A DNA stretch of 64,000 nt from Candidatus Poribacteria bacterium (GCA_958295945.1 OY282386.1:4278001-4342000); one strand, 5' to 3'. Shown: positions 1-9,214, counted from the stretch's first letter. Notes: a model not told the origin generated them from the letters alone. Numbers and translations: made by a program.

Positions 1-1420
1 CATCCGCAATACCAATCGGACCCGATAGATACTTCGGAGACACTTCTCCACTAATCAATTGTTTTAGTGTGCGGGTGATAGATGTAAGCGTAAGCCAAGT
101 AGTTTCAAATCCTTTACCAATTGCTGTGAGCACATTATATTTTGGTAACGGAGACCCACCTATTCTCATTCCACTAAGATAGGATAACCACCCAATTCCA
201 AAAAATGTGTCTTCATCGTCCTTAGTCGAAGCCTTTGCTGGTAGAAGCGTTACTGTTTGTTCAGTTCCCTCACGTAAAATACCGAGTACTATCGGATCAT
301 CACCCACCATCTCCAATTCCGAGAAGAGCGATTTACTGTCTACTGAATTTCCGTTAAAACGGATCAGAACATCACCATCCTTAAGCCCTGCTTTATCTGC
401 AGTACTTTTCTCTTGAACAACCGTTTTGATCTCCCAAGTGACAGGCATTGTTATTGTAAGTTTCTCATAGGTTTCTTTGTCAACACTCCTGATTACACCG
501 ATTTCGATTTCAGCTTTGTTTTCGTTAATCTGTTGGTAAAGTGATTGGTAATTTGTTCCAAACCATAATCTCGGATCCCAGATTCCAGGACCAAACTGAG
601 GGACAGTATATATCTTTTGACCGTTAATTGTTTCTATCTGATCGCCAACTTTTATGCCAGATTCTGCTGCCAAACTGCCTTCATCAACATTGGAAACAAA
701 CGCAGCACTTGTACTGCTTACCTGGAGCACACCCTGGTCTCCCCTCGGACCACCAGGTTCAGCATCTGGTATTACGGTAAGTGTTTCCTGTTCTCCATCC
801 CTTTCAATGATGAGTTCCATTTCTTTCTCAGGATTGGTGAAGATTTTCGTGTGGAAAACATTCCAATTTGTTATCGGAGTGCCACCTAAAGAAACAATTG
901 TGTCACCGGGTTTAACACCTGCCACAGCAGCGGGACCATCATCAGCAATCATACCTATCTGAACCGCCTCTTGTTCCTCGCTAAAAGACTGTCCTGTTAA
1001 ACGACTGATTAACCTCGCAGAATCTTCATCAAGACCTACAGTAAAAATAAACCAGAATGCTAATATACCGAACAATAAATTCACTACAGGTCCAGCGATA
1101 ACAACGAATGCACGATTTCCAAGAGAAGCACTACCAAATTCACCTTCTGCACCAGTCTGTTCAGTCGGGTTTTCACCTTCCATTGCGACATATCCACCAA
1201 ACGGTAAGAGAGAGAGTTTGTAGAGCGTTTCACCTCTTGTAAACCCAAAAATCTTTGGACCGAAACCGAGTGAAAACGTATTGACCTTAATCCCCGCACG
1301 CTTTGCAGCAAGAAAATGTCCAAGTTCATGGATAAAAATTAGAAACCCGAGTGGGATAATTGCAAGCAGAACTGCTTCAATACCAGGGATAATTGAAAGG
1401 ATAGGTTGAAAAAAATCCAT
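1..1420 (-). CDS. rseP: RseP-type site-2 zinc metalloprotease, C-terminus cut by window edge
   Basis: The frame is open from an ATG at 1420 (AGGAG 8 bases upstream) to base 1 with no stop, so the 3' end lies outside the window; 473 codons are present. Visible features are an N-terminal membrane segment with the zinc-binding HELGH motif (about residues 31-35), a GGYVAMEGE stretch, a second membrane region near residues 110-130, two PDZ-like regions containing GVKPGDTIVSLGG and GIKVGDQIETINGQ, and a late GPIGIAD motif. This is the M50 intramembrane protease family; E. coli RseP cleaves anti-sigma-E and signal-peptide remnants. It is the last visible gene of the rpsB-tsf-frr-cdsA-dxr string, 43 bp after dxr. 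Family assignment is firm; the substrate here is unknown. Confidence 0.93.
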   Translation of the reverse strand, partial: MDFFQPILSIIPGIEAVLLAIIPLGFLIFIHELGHFLAAKRAGIKVNTFSLGFGPKIFGFTRGETLYKLSLLPFGGYVAMEGENPTEQTGAEGEFGSASLGNRAFVVIAGPVVNLLFGILAFWFIFTVGLDEDSARLISRLTGQSFSEEQEAVQIGMIADDGPAAVAGVKPGDTIVSLGGTPITNWNVFHTKIFTNPEKEMELIIERDGEQETLTVIPDAEPGGPRGDQGVLQVSSTSAAFVSNVDEGSLAAESGIKVGDQIETINGQKIYTVPQFGPGIWDPRLWFGTNYQSLYQQINENKAEIEIGVIRSVDKETYEKLTITMPVTWEIKTVVQEKSTADKAGLKDGDVLIRFNGNSVDSKSLFSELEMVGDDPIVLGILREGTEQTVTLLPAKASTKDDEDTFFGIGWLSYLSGMRIGGSPLPKYNVLTAIGKGFETTWLTLTSITRTLKQLISGEVSPKYLSGPIGIAD

Positions 1421-1463
1421 TATATGTCTCCTATTTTATGACTGCAAGTTTACCAATGCTGCA

Positions 1464-2630
1464 CTACTTTTTAGCGTTAATGATTGAAAGTGCAGTGGAT
1501 TTTGACCACTTGTCAACTTCAAGGATATCCTCAAGTGTGGGGTCTGCAATCACATCATGTTTGTCCATTACACGCTGCAAAACGGCGGGAATGTCCATAA
1601 ATCCGATGCTTTCTTCAAGAAAAGCATCTACCACAACTTCGTCTGCACTGCTAAGAACAACGGGAAGCGTACCTCCGACTTCAGCGGCGGTATAAGCAAG
1701 TGAGATGCATGGAAACTTCTCTCTATCAACCGGTTCAAAATGCAACGTGCGAGATTCGCATAAATCTAAACGTGGGACTGGCGTAGAAAGCCTGTTGGGA
1801 TATGTTAAAGCGTACTGAATCATAATACGCATATCCGTTGGTCCGAGTTGCGCAAGTGTGGAACCATCTGTCCATTCCACCATTGAATGCACGATACTTT
1901 CCCTATGGACAACTATGTCTATTTTATCAAGTTCAATGTCAAACAACCATTTTGCCTCAATAACTTCCAGTCCTTTGTTCATCATGGTTGCTGAATCAAT
2001 CGTTATCTTTGCCCCCATATCCCAGTTGGGATGCTGTAATGCTTGTTGCGGTGTTACTTTGTAAAGGCTTTCTTTCGGTGTATCTCTAAACGGTCCACCA
2101 GATGCAGTTAAGAGTAACCTATGTATGTCAGTTTGCTTGTCTCGCGCACCTTCTAAACACTGAAAGATCGCGCTCATTTCACCATCAATCGGGATTAAGT
2201 TGATACCGTTCCTTTGTACTGCTTCCAGCACCAAAGGACCGCACATTACCATTACCTCTTTGTTGACAAAGGCGATGTCTTTTCCAGCATGTATGGCAGC
2301 CAACGTAGGAAGCAACCCCGCACTTCCACCCATTCCATCTAAGACCTGTTCAGCTTCATCAACAGTGGCGACAGCAAGAATGCCATCATCACCTGAAAGG
2401 ACTTCAGTTCCCTCATAATCACGTAGACGTTCACGAAGGCGATTGGCTGCATCAAGATCCTTGAGTGCTGCTAATCGTGGTTGAAATTTCCTTATCTGAT
2501 GTTCGAGCGTGTCAACATCCTTGTTGGCTGCAAGGGAAACAACCTTAAATGCATCTTTGTGTGTTTCAACAACGTCAAGGGTGCTTTTTCCAATAGAACC
2601 GGTACTACCTAAAATCGAAATGTGCTTCAT
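1464..2630 (-). CDS. dxr: 1-deoxy-D-xylulose 5-phosphate reductoisomerase
   Basis: 388 aa, the usual family length. It converts DXP to 2-C-methyl-D-erythritol 4-phosphate with NADPH, the first committed step of the MEP isoprenoid pathway, in the cytoplasm. The N-terminal Rossmann motif GSTGSIGKSTLDVV, an FVNKE segment, the SGGPFRDTP loop, HPNWDMGAKITIDSATMMN and the late GPTDMRIMIQYALTYP stretch are all visible. The metal-ligand segment reads PIDGEMSAIFQ where the common form is PVDSEHNAIFQ; the Asp and Glu ligands are kept. It sits between cdsA and rseP, a common bacterial order. No clear Shine-Dalgarno sequence is seen before the ATG, so the start rests on the Rossmann motif beginning at residue 5. 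Confidence 0.95.
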   Translation of the reverse strand: MKHISILGSTGSIGKSTLDVVETHKDAFKVVSLAANKDVDTLEHQIRKFQPRLAALKDLDAANRLRERLRDYEGTEVLSGDDGILAVATVDEAEQVLDGMGGSAGLLPTLAAIHAGKDIAFVNKEVMVMCGPLVLEAVQRNGINLIPIDGEMSAIFQCLEGARDKQTDIHRLLLTASGGPFRDTPKESLYKVTPQQALQHPNWDMGAKITIDSATMMNKGLEVIEAKWLFDIELDKIDIVVHRESIVHSMVEWTDGSTLAQLGPTDMRIMIQYALTYPNRLSTPVPRLDLCESRTLHFEPVDREKFPCISLAYTAAEVGGTLPVVLSSADEVVVDAFLEESIGFMDIPAVLQRVMDKHDVIADPTLEDILEVDKWSKSTALSIINAKK

Positions 2631-2751
2631 GTGTATTGATTATTTCGGCAGTGATGCATACCTGCCCTGAATGATATTTAGATAGTCTGTCCTGGATGCA
2701 TCAGTAAATACATTGATTATAGATAGGAGTGTGACACAAAATAAATCTATT

Positions 2752-3606
2752 CTATTTGAAAATCCCTATAAGAATGAGATAATAATAGAGGATAGGTGTG
2801 GTAAATATCAAACTATCACATCTATCAAGAAATCCACCGTGTCCCGGTATGACATCTCCAGAGTCTTTGACGCCTGCAGTCCGTTTCATAAGTGAGACAC
2901 TTAAATCACCAAGTTGTCCTAATACACTCAACACTAATCCTAAAATTGAAGCGTGTAGCAGCGAGAGTGTTTCTTGTAGAAATAAGATACTGAGTACGAT
3001 ACTGGTCAAAGTGCCTACGACTAAACCAGCAATAGTCCCTTCAACTGTTTTTCGGGGACTAATCGGCGTACTGAGTTTAGTTTTACCGACTGCCCTACCA
3101 ATAAGATACGCACCCGTATCGCTACACCAAATTGTACCAATAAGTAAGATGACAAGTTGAAACCCAATTTCACCTGTCATTCGCAGCAAGATACAGTGAT
3201 AACCAAACACCCATCCGATTGTTAGTATACCTGTTAGTTTTAAGGTGACGGTCCGCAATTCTCCATCAACTTTTCCACGGAAAATGCTTGATGCGAAAGC
3301 ATAAATGAATACCCCGATCATGAAGCAGGACATTATGATTGAGGTGTTCACATTTTGTATTGAGTCAGGCAAGAAAAATGCAAAGCAACCAAATGAAACC
3401 GTTAGAACGACAGGTATTACTGGATGCAACTTGCTGCCGAAGTTGACAGCTAACCTGCAGTATTCAATTTGCATCATGGTGACAGCGAAGGAAACGAGCA
3501 GCAGATAAAGCCAGGGTCTATCATTCCAAGGCCAATCATCCCAATAAATTATCAGGATGATTACCGGAAGCAGCACTACTACACTCAAAGCTCGCCGCCA
3601 AAACAT
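2752..3606 (-). CDS. cdsA: Phosphatidate cytidylyltransferase (CDP-diacylglycerol synthase)
   Basis: 284 aa polytopic inner-membrane protein with roughly eight hydrophobic segments. It makes CDP-diacylglycerol from phosphatidate and CTP, the branch point for phospholipids. The family signature is complete near the C-terminus: SLMKRTAGVKDSGDVIPGHG followed by GFLDRCDS, after an SPRKTVEG motif near residue 180. The gene starts 2 bp after the frr stop, so the two are probably translationally coupled. The 121 bp to dxr hold no gene. uppS, which often precedes cdsA, is absent here. Confidence 0.93.
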   Translation of the reverse strand: MFWRRALSVVVLLPVIILIIYWDDWPWNDRPWLYLLLVSFAVTMMQIEYCRLAVNFGSKLHPVIPVVLTVSFGCFAFFLPDSIQNVNTSIIMSCFMIGVFIYAFASSIFRGKVDGELRTVTLKLTGILTIGWVFGYHCILLRMTGEIGFQLVILLIGTIWCSDTGAYLIGRAVGKTKLSTPISPRKTVEGTIAGLVVGTLTSIVLSILFLQETLSLLHASILGLVLSVLGQLGDLSVSLMKRTAGVKDSGDVIPGHGGFLDRCDSLIFTTPILYYYLILIGIFK

Positions 3607-3608
3607 AA

Positions 3609-4196
3609 TTAGTTCTCTAAAAGTTCAGCTTCTTTTGCTTCGGCTAATTCGTTAATTTGGTCTACGTAGGTATCAGTTAATTGTTGGACTGGATCCGCGT
3701 CAGCGCGTCCACTTTTCTTATCCCCACCTCGACCTTTGCTTCGACGGCTACCTGCCCCCGAATCATTGCCTTCAAGTTTACGAATACCATCGTTTGCATC
3801 ACGACGAATATTGCGAATCGCTACTCTTCCTTCTTCCGCTATCTTTTTTACCAGTTTAGTCAGTTCCACCCTACGTTCTGTTGTCAGTTCAGGCACTTGT
3901 ATCCGAATTAAACTACCATCATTACTTGTTGCTAATCCTAAATCGGATTGGGCAATTGCCTTTTCAATTTCGGTTATAAGTGTTTTGTCCCAAGGTTGGA
4001 TGACCAACTGGTGCGGTTCGGGTGTTGTTATTGTTCCCACTTGATTCAGCGGGGTTTTGCTTCCGTAATAGTTAATTGCAACTTGGTCTAACAACGCTGT
4101 GGTCGCACGACCAGTTTGGATATGTGACAATTTCGTCAATGTTGACTCAACTGATTTCTTCATGCGTGATTCAGCATCTTTCAGTACTTCTTGCAT
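3609..4196 (-). CDS. frr: Ribosome recycling factor
   Basis: 195 aa against about 185 usual. It splits post-termination ribosomes together with EF-G. The N-terminal part is typical (MKKSVESTLTKLSHIQTGRA, then TPLNQVGTITTPEPHQLVIQ), as are RVAIRNIRRDAND and the C-terminal QQLTDTYVDQINELAEAKE. The unusual part is between residues about 145 and 170: where most RRFs have a short acidic loop (GEISEDE-like) joining the helices, this one has a Gly/Ser/Arg/Lys-rich linker (GSRRSKGRGGDKKSGR). The reading frame is clean on both sides, so this is an insertion or replacement, not a frameshift. It lies between tsf and cdsA in one transcription unit. Confidence 0.94.
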   Translation of the reverse strand: MQEVLKDAESRMKKSVESTLTKLSHIQTGRATTALLDQVAINYYGSKTPLNQVGTITTPEPHQLVIQPWDKTLITEIEKAIAQSDLGLATSNDGSLIRIQVPELTTERRVELTKLVKKIAEEGRVAIRNIRRDANDGIRKLEGNDSGAGSRRSKGRGGDKKSGRADADPVQQLTDTYVDQINELAEAKEAELLEN

Positions 4197-4260
4197 CTGA
4201 ATATCCTATTCCTTTCTGGTTTCACTGATTCCGATGTAAGTTGCGCTGTCTATAACTGTA

Positions 4261-4854
4261 TTACTGTCCGAGGACATAGAGCACAAAACGTTTCACAACG
4301 ATGTTCTCACCAAGTTGCGCGATCGCATCCTTGACAAGGTCCTCAATAGTTTTATCGGCATCGCGAATATAAGGTTGTTTTAATAGACATGCTTCCGAAT
4401 AAAATTTTGAAAGCCGTCCTTCAACAATTTTATCAACAATATGGTCAGGTTTACCTTCTTGTTTTGCCTGTGTTTTCAATATCGCTTTTTCTGCATCAAG
4501 GTCCTCCGCCAGCACTTCGTCTTCCTTGACATATTTGGGTTTTGCAGCAGCCACTTGCATTGCGATCTCAGTTGCCAGTTTCTGAAACTGCTCAGTCCGG
4601 GCAACAAAGTCGGTTTCACAATTCAACTCAACTAACGTTCCAACTCGGTTTCCTGGGTGAATATACGAGACTATCAGTCCTTCTTCAGTGGCTCGACCAC
4701 CCTTAACTTCAGAAGCTCGCAATCCTTGCTCGCGCAACTTCTTAATCGCAGCATCAAGATCACCATCCGTTTCTGTCAATGCTTTCTTGCAATCCATTAT
4801 GCCAGCACCAGTCCGTGAACGTAACTCACTGACCATTTTTGCTGTAATTGCCAT
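4261..4854 (-). CDS. tsf: Translation elongation factor Ts
   Basis: 197 aa, the short EF-Ts form. It is the guanine-nucleotide exchange factor for EF-Tu. The N-terminal UBA-like segment has LRSRTGAGIMDCKKAL, and the core has GTLVELNCETDFVARTEQF with the TDFVA contact motif. The C-terminus ends with GENIVVKRFVLYVLGQ. An ATG with GGAGGAAAC just upstream supports the start. It follows rpsB, but the usual short intergenic gap is enlarged to about 550 bp by a repeat element at 4944-5315. Only 64 bp separate it from frr, with no room for pyrH. Confidence 0.95.
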   Translation of the reverse strand: MAITAKMVSELRSRTGAGIMDCKKALTETDGDLDAAIKKLREQGLRASEVKGGRATEEGLIVSYIHPGNRVGTLVELNCETDFVARTEQFQKLATEIAMQVAAAKPKYVKEDEVLAEDLDAEKAILKTQAKQEGKPDHIVDKIVEGRLSKFYSEACLLKQPYIRDADKTIEDLVKDAIAQLGENIVVKRFVLYVLGQ

Positions 4855-4943
4855 GTTTCCTCCAATTTAGACCCATTTTTACGGTGCCAGGCCATAATAC
4901 ACTATACATCCGTGTTTGCTGGCACACTATTTCTGAATTTTCA

Positions 4944-5315
4944 AATAGGACTTACGCATATACGGTAGACATGGTTTAATGAAGTTTAATTCATGAATTC
5001 GGTAATATATACCCAAACCTTGATGAACTTTGACAATCAAAAGAGGTCCTGTCCACGTAGGGGTTGGGTTTCCCAACCCGTCTGGGTCTTTTTCATTCGT
5101 CCACTGGGCGAGGGGACCTCGCCCCTACGAATACCCAATTTGAACGTCAAAACTCATTAGGTGCACTTTGTAAGCTCGCTGGGCTTGAATATCATATTCC
5201 TGAATTATTTTTTATCTTCATGTAAGCACACTTTAAAGTCACTCACAATTTCGTTAAAAATACATGCTATTAGACACATTTAGTAATAAATCATGAATTC
5301 CGCGTAAGTTCTATT
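4944..5315. repeat. Putative MITE between rpsB and tsf, with a nested palindrome
   Basis: The ends form a 14-bp inverted repeat with one mismatch: AATAGGACTTACGC at 4944-4957 and its complement at 5302-5315. Just inside both ends is a second matching stretch (TCATGAATTC). No open reading frame of note lies within. At 5056-5129 it contains two REP-like units of the type CGTAGGGG...CCCCTACG. The element accounts for nearly all of the 549-bp rpsB-tsf gap. No target duplication can be assigned with confidence. Confidence 0.55.
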
Positions 5316-5403
5316 AATGTTAAAGACTATCTGTCTTGTTTTTCGTGTTTTTGTTTGTAAATTTGAAATAGTCCTGAACAGTAATCAATTGTGATAGTTA
5401 TCA

Positions 5404-6285
5404 CTATCGACGAGGACTTCTTTTTGGGCGAGCTTGACGCGTTCGTCTTTGCTCTGCATCCCCAATTGCCTCTGGTTCCGCTGAAAGTTGTTCAGTATCA
5501 ATTATTTCTGCTGTCTGCTCCTCATGACGCTCAGTTTCTGCAACTTTATCAATCTGACTTTCTCCAGATTGATCTTTTTCCGCTTCAACTTCTTCACCTT
5601 CTAACGCATCACCACGACCCTCTATAACAGCTTCTGCTAATACAGCACAAACTAACCGAATGGAACGAATCGCATCATCATTGCCTGGAATAGGTAGGTC
5701 AATAGGATCAGGATCACAGTTCGTATCTACAAGTGCTATTATTGGGATACCAAGTTTGTTTGCCTCGGCAATTGCTGTGTGTTCCTTTCGCGTATCTGTG
5801 ACAACAATGACTTCGGGAAGTGCTGACATTTCCTTGATACCGGAAAGGTTATTGGACAATTTCCCTTTTTCACGCATGAGACGAATGATCTCCTTCTTCG
5901 GACGTTTCTCAAGCTCACCACTCGTTTCTTCTTCTTCAAGGCCTTCTAACCGACTGATGCTTTGACGGATGGTTTGGAAGTTTGTCAACATACCACCTAA
6001 CCAACGGTGATTAACGTAGTACATACTACATCGAAGTGCTTCCTCAAGAACTGCTTCCTGGGATTGTCGTTTTGTGCCAACAAAAAGAACTACACCACCA
6101 TCAGCAGCAATACTTCTGACATATTCTACTGCAGTTTCAAGCATCGTCAATGTCTTCTGCAAATCAATAATATAAATACCATTTCTTTCTGCGAAAATGT
6201 ACTCTGCCATCTTCGGATTCCAACGCCTGGTTTGGTGACCAAAGTGCACTCCACATTCAAGGAGTTCTTTCATTGTAACTGCCAA
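5404..6285 (-). CDS. rpsB: 30S ribosomal protein S2
   Basis: 293 aa. Classical S2 motifs are present: [15 protein letters not shown] near residue 13, [37 protein letters not shown], and [20 protein letters not shown]. The C-terminal 70 residues are a charged tail, Glu-rich then ending in an Arg/Lys-rich segment ([14 protein letters not shown]), longer than in E. coli. The start is a TTG at 6285 with a strong AGGAGGT 5-11 bases upstream; no ATG fits before the conserved N-terminus. The promoter is at 6448-6476, giving a leader of about 155 nt that could carry S2 autoregulation, although I do not recognise a specific structure. Confidence 0.95.
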   Translation of the reverse strand: MAVTMKELLECGVHFGHQTRRWNPKMAEYIFAERNGIYIIDLQKTLTMLETAVEYVRSIAADGGVVLFVGTKRQSQEAVLEEALRCSMYYVNHRWLGGMLTNFQTIRQSISRLEGLEEEETSGELEKRPKKEIIRLMREKGKLSNNLSGIKEMSALPEVIVVTDTRKEHTAIAEANKLGIPIIALVDTNCDPDPIDLPIPGNDDAIRSIRLVCAVLAEAVIEGRGDALEGEEVEAEKDQSGESQIDKVAETERHEEQTAEIIDTEQLSAEPEAIGDAEQRRTRQARPKRSPRR

Positions 6286-6447
6286 AAATTACCTCCTGGG
6301 TTGAGGGGTTCATGACTCCTCATTGGGTTTATACGTCCACCTCCTTCATTTCTGCATCAGACTCTCATGATGAGAGAACCCGCCGTGCAAATCTGGAGGT
6401 GTGTATCTCTGTTAACTCTGTTTTTCCTATATAGTCAAATTGTGTTA

Positions 6448-6476
6448 ATTATACCACGTTTCTACAGGCTATGCAA
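6448..6476 (-). promoter_or_regulatory. Sigma-70-type promoter for the rpsB cluster
   Basis: On the minus strand TTGCAT (6471-6476), a 17-bp spacer and a perfect TATAAT (6448-6453) precede rpsB by about 160 bp. No other gene lies between, so it probably drives rpsB-tsf and perhaps the genes after them. Confidence 0.7.
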
Positions 6477-6595
6477 CATTTTTTCTGTACTGACTCATAG
6501 GCATTCAATTGGCACTTGAAACTTCTGTTGGAGACGTTTCCAAACCCGAAATTTTGTTGGAAGATTTTTCAACTATAGTGATACTAACAATTGAT

Positions 6596-6755
6596 TAGAC
6601 ATTATAATGAATTAATCAACGTCCCCTGTGAACATCGTAGGGGCGGGGTTTCCCCGCCCGTCCACGGGTATTCCAGTCGGGCGGGGAAACCCCGCCCCTA
6701 CACGCCACGCCTGTGAATGAAGCAACATTGGACAATTAAATCTGCATAATGTCTA
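6596..6755. repeat. Inverted-repeat element enclosing a 24-bp-arm palindrome
   Basis: TAGACATTAT at 6596-6605 is matched by its complement at 6746-6755, and similarity continues inward (AATTAAT / ATTTAAT). Inside, 6636-6701 is a nearly perfect palindrome with arms CGTAGGGGCGGGGTTTCCCC plus flanking bases around an 18-bp loop. The same TAGACATTAT end occurs alone at 22533. It is non-coding. Confidence 0.6.
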
Positions 6756-6817
6756 TTATCTCTGTTCCAGTCTACAGGGTGTGTCCAGATTTTGGCACTA
6801 ACTCCTCACCATGAATT

Positions 6818-6887
6818 GTAGGGGCGGGTCTCTGTGCCCGCCCGTTGCCTTACAGGACAAGGAATGGCGGGGCACAGAGACCCGGGG
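6818..6887. repeat. REP-like palindrome
   Basis: GTAGGGGCGGGTCTCTGTGC at 6818 is answered by a complementary GCACAGAGACCC stretch ending at 6887. It belongs to the same GTAGGGGCGGG-type family as units at 5056, 6636, 40058 and 41313. The rest of the 6900-7220 interval holds only short repeated phrases (CCCAGATTGACAG at two places) and no gene. Confidence 0.5.
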
Positions 6888-7223
6888 AATACCAAACGCG
6901 TATTCGTCTAAGCGCATTCATACCGTTGATTTGGCCCTACAATAGAGGACAGGGTTTTTCACTTGAATTGACATCTACGGTGACAAAACTTTAAACACCC
7001 AGATTGACAGCAGGGATATTTGTATTTAGGATTTTCTTAATTCCTACTAAATACCCCAGATTGACAGAGGTGTGTAAAGTTCTTAGAAAAATATTACATT
7101 AACCCTATAGTCTTGTTCGTATATTCGTAGCACATGCTGCCAGCTTGTGCATGCAAAACTATGCCAAAAAGTCAGAAAAAGAATTAAAAGAATACAAATT
7201 TCGCTAAAATTGTAAAAAAATAC

Positions 7224-7252
7224 TTGACTCACGTTATTTGTTCGGTTATAAT
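7224..7252 (+). promoter_or_regulatory. Strong promoter without a convincing gene
   Basis: TTGACT (7224-7229), a 17-bp spacer and TATAAT (7247-7252). The next reading frame (7290-7709, 139 codons) has no Shine-Dalgarno sequence, no recognisable family and overlaps frames on both strands, so I do not call it. A transcript from here would meet the inverted repeat at 7605-7651. Confidence 0.6.
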
Positions 7253-7604
7253 ACATGTCACATACAAATTAATTTCAATGCAGTAAATTATGAAACCAAT
7301 ACATCTTATGCAAAGAACAATGATTAACCTACAAGCAATCTCTTCATTACATAGAAACACATTACACAAGAGTGAGAATGCACAGACATTCAATCACATA
7401 AACGCCAAACCCTTAGGCATCACACCACTTTTGACATTTAGAAACATTCTATCTGCATTCGTCCAATGCTGGACACGTATGATGCTCAGTCCACCAATCT
7501 CACACAACAAAAGACGAATAGTGAAAGTGTACAAAATAAAAATTTTTTGTTTTTTTATAAATCCTTTACCAACCCTGATAGCGACTGCTCTGAAAGCACT
7601 AAAA

Positions 7605-7651
7605 AAAACTGTACAGATGTACGAAATAATGTCCAATTTCTGTACAGTTTT
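7605..7651. repeat. Perfect 12-bp inverted repeat
   Basis: AAAACTGTACAG at 7605-7616 and CTGTACAGTTTT at 7640-7651 are exact complements around a 23-bp spacer. The arm ending in TTTT could act as a weak terminator for the transcript expected from 7224, or the site could bind a dimeric protein. Neither use is shown by the sequence alone. Confidence 0.5.
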
Positions 7652-7829
7652 GAGAAGCGAAAATTCCATAAAATTAGAAGGAAATCACAGAGAATATATT
7701 CTCAGATGAAACACAGAATTCATGAACACTTCAACTGCTGTCAATCAAACCGCACAATAAAATCTTAAGATTAAGATTTACTATCAGATTGACAAGGGTG
7801 TGTCCAGATTGACAAGTCTACACCTTAAC

Positions 7830-7859
7830 TTGTCAACAAACATTTCATTAGTGTATAAT
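7830..7859 (+). promoter_or_regulatory. Promoter of the lectin-fold gene pair
   Basis: TTGTCA (7830-7835), an 18-bp spacer and TATAAT (7854-7859), about 50 bp before the Shine-Dalgarno sequence of the gene at 7919. Confidence 0.65.
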
Positions 7860-7918
7860 AGTAACATCATCAACATTACAATCCAATACACTCACCAAAC
7901 TTAATGGAAGGAGACACA

Positions 7919-9214
7919 ATGAAACGGTCAAATTTCAATACAATAACGTTTTTTATCGTATGTTTAGGGGTTTTTCTATTATTCTCCTATAATAGTAACG
8001 CATCAATCATTTCTGGAGAGGTCGTTGACGAAAATGGCGATCCTGTTCCTGAACTGATGGTGTCTGTTAGGTCATATAAGGGCAATTTTATTCCAGACAG
8101 ACATGGCATCCGCGGTCGTCAACCTGTCTTTCCACCTCCGCAACCGAGCAATACCGATGCGACTGGTACATTTATCATCAAGAATATTACTGCACCTACA
8201 GTTAATCTATTGACTTCATTTTCTGAACGCAATTCAGACTATGAAATTCGCGGTATTAAAATTCAAGGAATTGACTTCAATATTCACCGACATCAGTTAA
8301 TGATGCTCGGAGGATTTCCTTTCGGAATTGAAGAGGAAACCGATAAGATAAATGTGAAGATAACAGTTCAACGACGAATGCATATCCGTGGGCAGGTACT
8401 TAATGAGGATGGTTCACCACTTCGAAACGTGAATGTTAGCATCAGAACAAAAAGCCGATATGTTAACGGTGGCAGTGGGAGTGGAAGCGGCGGAACGACT
8501 CTAGACGGTGAAGGCAGATTTACAGAATATGTTGATGATGCCGCTTATTATACGATTACTATTGAATATCAAGGACAATCGGCAGAATCACCAGAAATAC
8601 TGCTTGAAGAGGGACAACGACTTGACGGTTTAACGTTAACGCTAAAGGGAGTTAAACAAGCACCTCCGAAACCAAATATCTTTAGGCCCAAAGCACCCCC
8701 AGCTCCAAGACCTCCACCCAACAGGGAACTTAGACGCACCATTTCTAAACTAAGACGAGAAGGCGTATGGGCAATTAACCCCGCAAACAGACACGCCTAT
8801 AAAGTAATCAACTGTAAAACCCCAGAAGAAGCACTTGCCAAAGCAGCAGAACAAGACGCACACCTCCTTGCTATCAATGATAAAGAAGAACAACAGTGGT
8901 TGCTTGATGTCTACGGGAATGAAAACTATTGGATCGGATTCACCGATGGAATGAAAAAAGATGACAAAAAGTGGGATAACGGTGATCCAATCACTTACAC
9001 CAATTGGGACACTCAAAAATTACTGGCTGCTCCAAAAAATGATGGTGAACAGGATGAAAATATTAGCAAGACTTATACTGCACTCATCGGCGTGACAGGG
9101 AAATGGCAACAGGTAAGCGATGATAATCCTGTTGCAAATATCACGAATAAAGCCATTCTGGAAAAGAAAGATCTTATCATTGGGGCACCAACCCCTGATG
9201 AAGAGACTGAATAG
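7919..9214 (+). CDS. Secreted protein with carboxypeptidase-regulatory-like repeats and a C-type lectin-fold domain
   Basis: 431 aa from the ATG at 7919, chosen because GGAAGGAG lies 7 bases upstream; an earlier ATG at 7904 overlaps that site. A signal peptide (residues about 1-30) is followed by a beta-sandwich module (SGEVVDENGDPVPELMVSV), a second copy (IRGQVLNEDGSPLRNVNVSI) with a GSGSGSGG linker, a Pro-rich spacer (PKAPPAPRPPP) and a C-terminal C-type-lectin-like domain (NYWIGFTDGMKKDDKKWDNG, then YTNWD). The usual disulphide cysteines of the lectin fold are missing. The function is unknown; adhesion or matrix binding is inferred from the fold. It is cotranscribed with its paralogue 34 bp downstream. 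Confidence 0.85.
   Translation: MKRSNFNTITFFIVCLGVFLLFSYNSNASIISGEVVDENGDPVPELMVSVRSYKGNFIPDRHGIRGRQPVFPPPQPSNTDATGTFIIKNITAPTVNLLTSFSERNSDYEIRGIKIQGIDFNIHRHQLMMLGGFPFGIEEETDKINVKITVQRRMHIRGQVLNEDGSPLRNVNVSIRTKSRYVNGGSGSGSGGTTLDGEGRFTEYVDDAAYYTITIEYQGQSAESPEILLEEGQRLDGLTLTLKGVKQAPPKPNIFRPKAPPAPRPPPNRELRRTISKLRREGVWAINPANRHAYKVINCKTPEEALAKAAEQDAHLLAINDKEEQQWLLDVYGNENYWIGFTDGMKKDDKKWDNGDPITYTNWDTQKLLAAPKNDGEQDENISKTYTALIGVTGKWQQVSDDNPVANITNKAILEKKDLIIGAPTPDEETE

Noticed and set aside
1084-1329. 81-codon minus-strand frame inside rseP
   Set aside because: Shadow of the rseP frame, which is open from 1420 to the window edge with HELGH and PDZ motifs.
7290-7709. 139-codon frame downstream of a strong promoter
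   Set aside because: No ribosome-binding site, no family resemblance, and overlapping open frames on both strands in AT-rich DNA. It is described only under the orphan promoter.
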